A stretch of DNA of 64,000 bases, from positions 3,596,001 through 3,660,000 of the forward strand of contig NZ_OZ253579.1 of NCBI RefSeq assembly GCF_965263005.1. Direction: 5' to 3'. This document shows positions 59,988-64,000 of the stretch, one piece after another. How positions within the stretch are numbered: the stretch's first letter is position 1; every line of letters starts with the position of its first letter. Source of the stretch: Rariloculus sp965263005 (GTDB lineage: Bacteria > Pseudomonadota > Gammaproteobacteria > Steroidobacterales > Rariloculaceae). The notes under the pieces are model-generated. The model searched no databases and was not told the DNA's origin. It was given only the letters and a program-made list of their open reading frames with translations. The translations under genes were made by a program, and so were the position numbers.

Positions 59988-60015
59988 TCCTGCTGAGCGC
60001 CGTCCCGTCTTTTTT
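59977..60015 (+). terminator. Possible terminator after the beta-helix gene
   Basis: CGGCGC (59977-59982) and GCGCCG (59997-60002) can form a 6-bp stem around the stop codon, followed seven bases later by TTTTTT (60010-60015). The gap before the T-run makes it a weak candidate. Confidence 0.3.
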
Positions 60016-60038
60016 CGTGCTGCATTGAAGGTATCCCC

Positions 60039-61307
60039 GTGACCGTGAAACTCAGCGAATTTGCGCGCTCCCTGACTGTCGAGACCGCGTTCACCGTGCT
60101 CGCCATCGCAAAATCATTGAAGGCGAACGGCAAGGATGTCGTCGAGCTCGAGATCGGCGACAGTCCGTTCGACAGCACGGCCGGGGCACGCCTCGGCGGC
60201 ATCGAAGCGATCGAGAACCATCAAACGCACTACTGTCCGTCGCCCGGGATTCCCGAGTTCAGGCAAGCTGCCGCGAAATTCGTTCGTACCGAGTTCGGCA
60301 TACCGGCCGAGGCCGAGAACATCGTCGCCGGTCCCGGCGCCAAGGTGTTCGAGCAGTTCTTCTGTGAAGCCATCCTGAACCCCGGCGACGGGGTGCTCGT
60401 TTTCAGTCCGTATTTCCCGACCTACGTGCCGAACATCGCGCGCCGCGGTGCGCGCGCCGTCATGGTCCCGCTGCTGCAATCGAACCGGTTTCGTCCGGAT
60501 GCCGCCGAGATTGAGCGATTCCTCGCCGAGGATCCGTCGCCGCGCGCAATTCTCCTGAACTCGCCGCACAACCCGACCGGCGGTGTTGCGACCGAGGACG
60601 ACCTCAAGGCCATCGCCGACGTGATCCGCGGCCGCGACATCGCACTATTCAGCGACGAGCCGTACTGTCACATGGTCTGGGATGGCGGCCATCACTCCGT
60701 GCTGAGTCAACCCGGGATGATGGAGCAGTGCGTCGCGGCGTTCACGTTCAGCAAGTCCTACAGCATGAGCGGCTGGCGGCTCGGATTCGCCGTGTCTTCG
60801 CCTGAGATCGCCGATGCGATCGGCAAGATGGTCAACACGACGCTGTCGTGCACCCCGCCGCTGGTCCAACTGGCAGGCACCGCAGCGCTCGAGCGCGATC
60901 GGTCGGAGCGCGATTCGGTGATGCTCGAGTTTCGTGACAAGGTCGTACTGCTGACCGAAGGGTTGAACGCTATCGAAGGCTTCCATGCGCTTTCGCCGGC
61001 AGCGACGTTTTACGTGTTTCCCAACGTCGCGCCAGTGTGCAACCGGCTCGGCGTCACCAGCCACGGCCTTGCGCTCTTCCTGCTCGAAGGTGCGGATGAC
61101 GGCTTCGGAATCGCTTGTCTCGGCGGCGAATGTTTCGGCGACGCCGGCGCCGGTTTTCTGCGCTTCAGTTGCGCCGAGCCGAACGACCGGCTGCAACAGG
61201 CGCTTGCGTTCATTCCCGCGGCACTCGAGCGCGAGGACCGCCTGGCCGCCTGGCTTGAGAAAAACCCCCATCACCGGCTGCGCGAACCCTACGCGCAGGA
61301 TCGCTAG
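60039..61307 (+). CDS. PLP-dependent aminotransferase, class I/II
   Basis: A 422-residue fold-type I aminotransferase. ILLNSPHNPTGG contains the conserved asparagine region, LFSDEPYCHMVWDG the aspartate pairing with the pyridine, FTFSKSYSMSGWRLGF the lysine forming the internal aldimine, and FLRFSCAEPNDRL the substrate arginine region. It begins at GTG, 51 bases after the beta-helix gene, possibly in the same unit. Substrate not assignable; length is slightly above average. Confidence 0.92.
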   Translation: MTVKLSEFARSLTVETAFTVLAIAKSLKANGKDVVELEIGDSPFDSTAGARLGGIEAIENHQTHYCPSPGIPEFRQAAAKFVRTEFGIPAEAENIVAGPGAKVFEQFFCEAILNPGDGVLVFSPYFPTYVPNIARRGARAVMVPLLQSNRFRPDAAEIERFLAEDPSPRAILLNSPHNPTGGVATEDDLKAIADVIRGRDIALFSDEPYCHMVWDGGHHSVLSQPGMMEQCVAAFTFSKSYSMSGWRLGFAVSSPEIADAIGKMVNTTLSCTPPLVQLAGTAALERDRSERDSVMLEFRDKVVLLTEGLNAIEGFHALSPAATFYVFPNVAPVCNRLGVTSHGLALFLLEGADDGFGIACLGGECFGDAGAGFLRFSCAEPNDRLQQALAFIPAALEREDRLAAWLEKNPHHRLREPYAQDR

Positions 61308-61373
61308 CGCACGCCGCGAGGGCGATTCTGAACCTCGATGCGGATCCTGTCGGCACGCCCCGGGGCGTGCGCG

Positions 61374-62165
61374 TCATGGCGCCTCGTCGAGTGCGGGTTC
61401 GAGCGCGCGTACGACGTCGACCGCCCCGAACCCCAAACGCCCGGCGAGCGGAAGTTTGAGCGATAGCTGATTCGGGTCGAGTCCGAAAGTCAGCCCGAGC
61501 AGGTTGAGCTCGAGTCCCTCCTCGACTCCGATGAGCACACCGAGGACACCGAGAACGTTGAACTGCAGGCCCGTCCCGCTCGGCGACTTTGCGAGCACGC
61601 GCTGCCCGAGGTAGTCCTTGCCGATGGCATTTGCAGGCAGGTCGGCCCTGACTTCGGGCGCCGCTCTGAGAACGAAGGCGGTAAAGGTATTCGAATTCGG
61701 ACCGGGCCAGACGTGGTACTCATCGGTGTAGGGATACCCGCCGACCGCAGCTTCGATTCGGCCGATCACCTCGTCGACGCCCTCGCCGCGCAAGTCGGCC
61801 AGGAGTTCCGGCGCATTGCCGTACCACCGGCTGTCCGGGACCCGATTGCTGATCTGCACGGTCGTGCCCCGGCGCCTGAGCCCCCAGCTCAAGACCTCGT
61901 AAACGGCGAACTCCGCCGCATGGCTCGGCTTCGCTGCGATCCACGTGTGCACGCCGAAATAGCCGCGCCAACGCACCGCACGCGCTGCGTAGACCTGTAC
62001 GACGGCTTCCGGCGTGGTCGCGGGATCCGGCGCGAGTCCTACGGGTGCGCGGCTTGCGCTGCGCCAGTTCCCGCCCGTACTGCGCTGCTCGCGGTCCATG
62101 TGCGCCAGCGCGAACAGCACGAGAGGCAGCAGCACCAACAACGATTTCGCACCCGGCCTTCTCAT
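61374..62165 (-). CDS. DUF3750 family membrane-anchored protein
   Basis: A 263-residue protein with one N-terminal hydrophobic segment (SLLVLLPLVLFALAH) and a periplasmic domain containing RWRGYFGVHTWIAAKPSHA and WPGPNSNTFTAFVLR, diagnostic of DUF3750. Its ATG overlaps the TGA of the channel gene by 4 bp (ATGA), so it is translated with MscS. Function unknown; a cell-envelope role with the channel is inferred. Confidence 0.85.
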   Translation of the reverse strand: MRRPGAKSLLVLLPLVLFALAHMDREQRSTGGNWRSASRAPVGLAPDPATTPEAVVQVYAARAVRWRGYFGVHTWIAAKPSHAAEFAVYEVLSWGLRRRGTTVQISNRVPDSRWYGNAPELLADLRGEGVDEVIGRIEAAVGGYPYTDEYHVWPGPNSNTFTAFVLRAAPEVRADLPANAIGKDYLGQRVLAKSPSGTGLQFNVLGVLGVLIGVEEGLELNLLGLTFGLDPNQLSLKLPLAGRLGFGAVDVVRALEPALDEAP

Positions 62166-63394
62166 GACGAGCCCTGTGTCCGCTCGAGCAGCCGTGCAAC
62201 ATCGGAACCGGCCGGACGTTGAAACAGGCGCAACCCGAACTCGGGCAGTATCGCGATCATGTGATCGAAAATGTCCGATTGCACGTCCTCGTAAACGATC
62301 CAATCCGTGCTCTTCGTGAAACAATAGATCTCTATCGCCAACCCTTCCGGTCCGGGTGGGTTCTGGCGGATGAGCAGCGTCATGTCAGTGTTGATCTTTG
62401 CGTGCGTCTTCAGGTAGGCGAGCGTGTAAGCACGGAAGGTGCCCACGTTGGTCAGACGGCGGCGGTTGACACTCACGCCCCCGGCTTTCCCGAGGCTCGC
62501 CTGGGCCTCGGCAAGCTCACGCTCCTTGTCGTTGAGATAGCCTTCGAGCAGCGCGAATCTCTTGAGATTCCCGACCTCATCGGCATCGAGAAACCGGATC
62601 GACGATTGATCGATATTGACTGCGCGCTTGATGCGGCGCCCGCCGGACTCGGACATTGCGCGCCAGTTCCTGAACGACTCGGCAATGAGCTTGTACGTCG
62701 GGATCGTCGTAATGGTCTTGTCCCAGTTCTGAACCTTGATCGTGTGCAGCGCAACCTCGATGACGTCGCCGTCCGCGCCGCACTGCGGCATCTCGATCCA
62801 GTCTCCGACCCGGAGCATGTCGAGCGCGGTGAGCTGGACGCTCGCGACGAGGCCGAGAATCGTGTCCTTGAACACGAGCAGCAGCACCGCGGTCATCGCG
62901 CCGAAACCGCCGAGGAACAGAATCGGTGACTGCTCGAAGATGATCGCGACGATGAGAACGCCGCCGACGATGTAGACGATGATCTGTACCAGTTGAACGA
63001 CGCCCTTGAGCGGCCGCACGCGCGCCAGCGGATAGGATTCGTAGATCTGGTTGGCAGCTCGCAGCGTCGCGGTCAATGCCATCGTGAGCATCAATACGAC
63101 GTAGGCCATGGCTACGTTTTGAACGAGTTGCACGACCTGCGGCGGCAGGCCGCGCAGAATCCCGATGCCCGAGAAAATTATCAGCGCCGGAACGACGTGT
63201 GCGAGGCGTCCGAACACCTTGTGGTCGACGAGCGCATCGCCCCACGGGATCGCGTCGCTTCTCGCGACCCTGCGCACGAAGCGCAGCAGCACTCGGGTGA
63301 CGATGATGTCGGCGACGACCGCCGCACCGGCCAACAGCAGCACACCTGCCACCGCAAGGATTATTGGGTCGAGACGTTGCAACTGCTCGAGCAT
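62162..63394 (-). CDS. MscS-family mechanosensitive channel, YbdG-like
   Basis: A 410-residue inner-membrane channel. It has five N-terminal helices (about 10-35, 60-80, 88-108, 130-150 and 155-180), the pore-lining segment FLGGFGAMTAVLLLVFKDTI, and the beta domain with LRVGDWIEMPQCGADGDVIE. Its MscS-type C-terminal alpha/beta domain includes NPPGPEGLAIEIYCFTKSTD, where YbdG-like (MscM) members keep this length. It protects against osmotic downshock. Its stop is coupled to DUF3750. The region upstream (63395-63938) holds degenerate repeats. Confidence 0.9.
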   Translation of the reverse strand: MLEQLQRLDPIILAVAGVLLLAGAAVVADIIVTRVLLRFVRRVARSDAIPWGDALVDHKVFGRLAHVVPALIIFSGIGILRGLPPQVVQLVQNVAMAYVVLMLTMALTATLRAANQIYESYPLARVRPLKGVVQLVQIIVYIVGGVLIVAIIFEQSPILFLGGFGAMTAVLLLVFKDTILGLVASVQLTALDMLRVGDWIEMPQCGADGDVIEVALHTIKVQNWDKTITTIPTYKLIAESFRNWRAMSESGGRRIKRAVNIDQSSIRFLDADEVGNLKRFALLEGYLNDKERELAEAQASLGKAGGVSVNRRRLTNVGTFRAYTLAYLKTHAKINTDMTLLIRQNPPGPEGLAIEIYCFTKSTDWIVYEDVQSDIFDHMIAILPEFGLRLFQRPAGSDVARLLERTQGSS

Positions 63395-63938
63395 TCCTCA
63401 ATCACTCAACACGGGCGCTTAACACCGGCACTCAACACACTTCCGAACGCCGGCGCTCCAATCGGGCACTGAAAACGTGCGCTCAACACGGGCGCCGAAC
63501 ACGGGGTTCGCGAAAGCGGCGATTATAGTCGGACTCGGTACCGTGAGCGGCATCGCGCTCGTTCGCAAGAATTCTGACCCGGACCTCGGGCCGTTGCGGC
63601 GCTTCAGCGAGCGCGGGGCACGGCCGGATTGCTCGGGGCTCTTCAGGACGCACGGCGCCCCTGCGCAGCAGATGCTGTTGGCGGCCTTGAGTGCAGCAAT
63701 TCTGTCACACGCGGTGGCCAGCGGAAGCCCTGCAGTACCCCGGCCCGGCGTGTTGAAGCCCATCCTGAAGAGCACGAAATTACCGATTGCTTGAAATATG
63801 TATTCCCCTGCTCTTCTGACACTAGGGGAAGCGTTCCGTAAGCGATTCACTGAGGAATTGCCACCGGCTTGTAGCATTGGAACAACAGCGAACTTTTTTT
63901 TGCGAATCGGCCGGCTGCGAGTATAATCGCGCGCCCCC
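63395..63938. other. Intergenic region with degenerate CTCAACACGGGCGC-like repeats
   Basis: No convincing gene in 544 bases. From about 63403 to 63506 the motif CTCAACACGGGCGC and variants occurs about five times at irregular spacing. The rest is unremarkable except for the promoter-like sequence at the right end. Confidence 0.5.
63899..63927 (+). promoter_or_regulatory. Sigma-70-like promoter for the gene leaving the window
   Basis: A perfect TATAAT at 63922-63927, 11 bases before the ATG at 63939, in an otherwise GC-rich stretch. The -35 position (63899-63904) reads TTTGCG with a 17-bp spacer, so the upstream half is weak. The 5' leader would be very short. Confidence 0.45.
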
Positions 63939-64000
63939 ATGATCTGGAGACTGAGACTCTTGAGACTGTTTGCAGCGATCGTCCTCGGCGCACTGCTTGG
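63939..64000 (+). CDS. Start of a membrane-anchored protein, cut by the window end
   Basis: Twenty codons, MIWRLRLLRLFAAIVLGALL, form a positively charged start and a hydrophobic helix, like the anchor of an envelope enzyme such as a bifunctional penicillin-binding protein. The rest is outside the window, so identity cannot be decided. It is preceded by TATAAT and has no strong ribosome binding site (GCGCCCCC). Confidence 0.5.
   Translation, partial: MIWRLRLLRLFAAIVLGALL

Noticed and set aside
63419..63940. 173-codon frame on the minus strand before the last gene
   Set aside because: No start signal, no recognisable domain, and it spans the promoter and repeat region.

Overview
This window comes from a GC-rich proteobacterium, most likely an uncultured gammaproteobacterium with an aerobic heterotrophic lifestyle. 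That placement is inferred from gene content (TRAP and Liv-type importers, OFA-type MFS, RND outer membrane factor, lipoproteins and beta-barrel proteins, homogentisate and gallate ring cleavage). No rRNA or tRNA gene was seen that could fix the taxonomy.

Layout. 0-6.2 kb: sulfate assimilation (ATP sulfurylase/APS kinase fusion, DUF2849, sulfite reductase, DUF934) with an orphan FtsX-type permease. 6.2-12.5 kb: a TAXI binding protein, a LysM lytic transglycosylase, a DUF985 cupin, a Tat-signal class II aldolase and a secreted lectin-like protein. 12.5-16.7 kb: homogentisate dioxygenase followed by a complete DctPQM TRAP importer. 16.7-24.3 kb: a decayed accessory island (truncated and frameshifted Rieske oxygenase, broken ABC binding protein, truncated HAMP sensor, an OFA transporter, a truncated NodT-type efflux protein, a porin, an IS3 OrfA remnant), with 32-bp tandem repeats at its left end. 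24.3-31.9 kb: amidohydrolase, secreted proteins, a HicAB module, a lactonase-like hydrolase, aldehyde dehydrogenase and a CMD-family protein. 32-38 kb: a branched-chain-type ABC importer with a fused LivM-LivG, plus a hydroxyisobutyrate-dehydrogenase-like enzyme. 38-40.7 kb: secreted proteins and a 7Fe ferredoxin. 40.7-53 kb: a phenolic-metabolism cluster: a two-subunit pyrogallol-hydroxytransferase-like molybdoenzyme whose large subunit carries an SCP2-like N-terminal domain, a second divergently transcribed molybdoenzyme, a bicupin, a fused gallate-dioxygenase-like enzyme, an HpaI-type aldolase, a MetE-like methyltransferase and a VOC extradiol dioxygenase. 53-64 kb: two tandem paralogous outer-membrane proteins, a beta-helix protein, an aminotransferase, DUF3750 and an MscS channel, and the first codons of a further gene.

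Two things stand out. First, a family of about 166-bp palindromic elements recurs seven times. Full copies are flanked by CTAG-like tetranucleotides. Five copies sit exactly on the TAG stop codon of a gene, one lies in frame inside a signal peptide, and the two arms change together between subfamilies, which indicates that the folded structure is what is conserved. A second, related palindromic element lies head-to-tail with one copy. Second, the 40.7-53 kb cluster combines oxygen-independent molybdenum chemistry on polyphenols with oxygen-dependent ring cleavage, and it includes a domain fusion I do not recognise from characterised enzymes.
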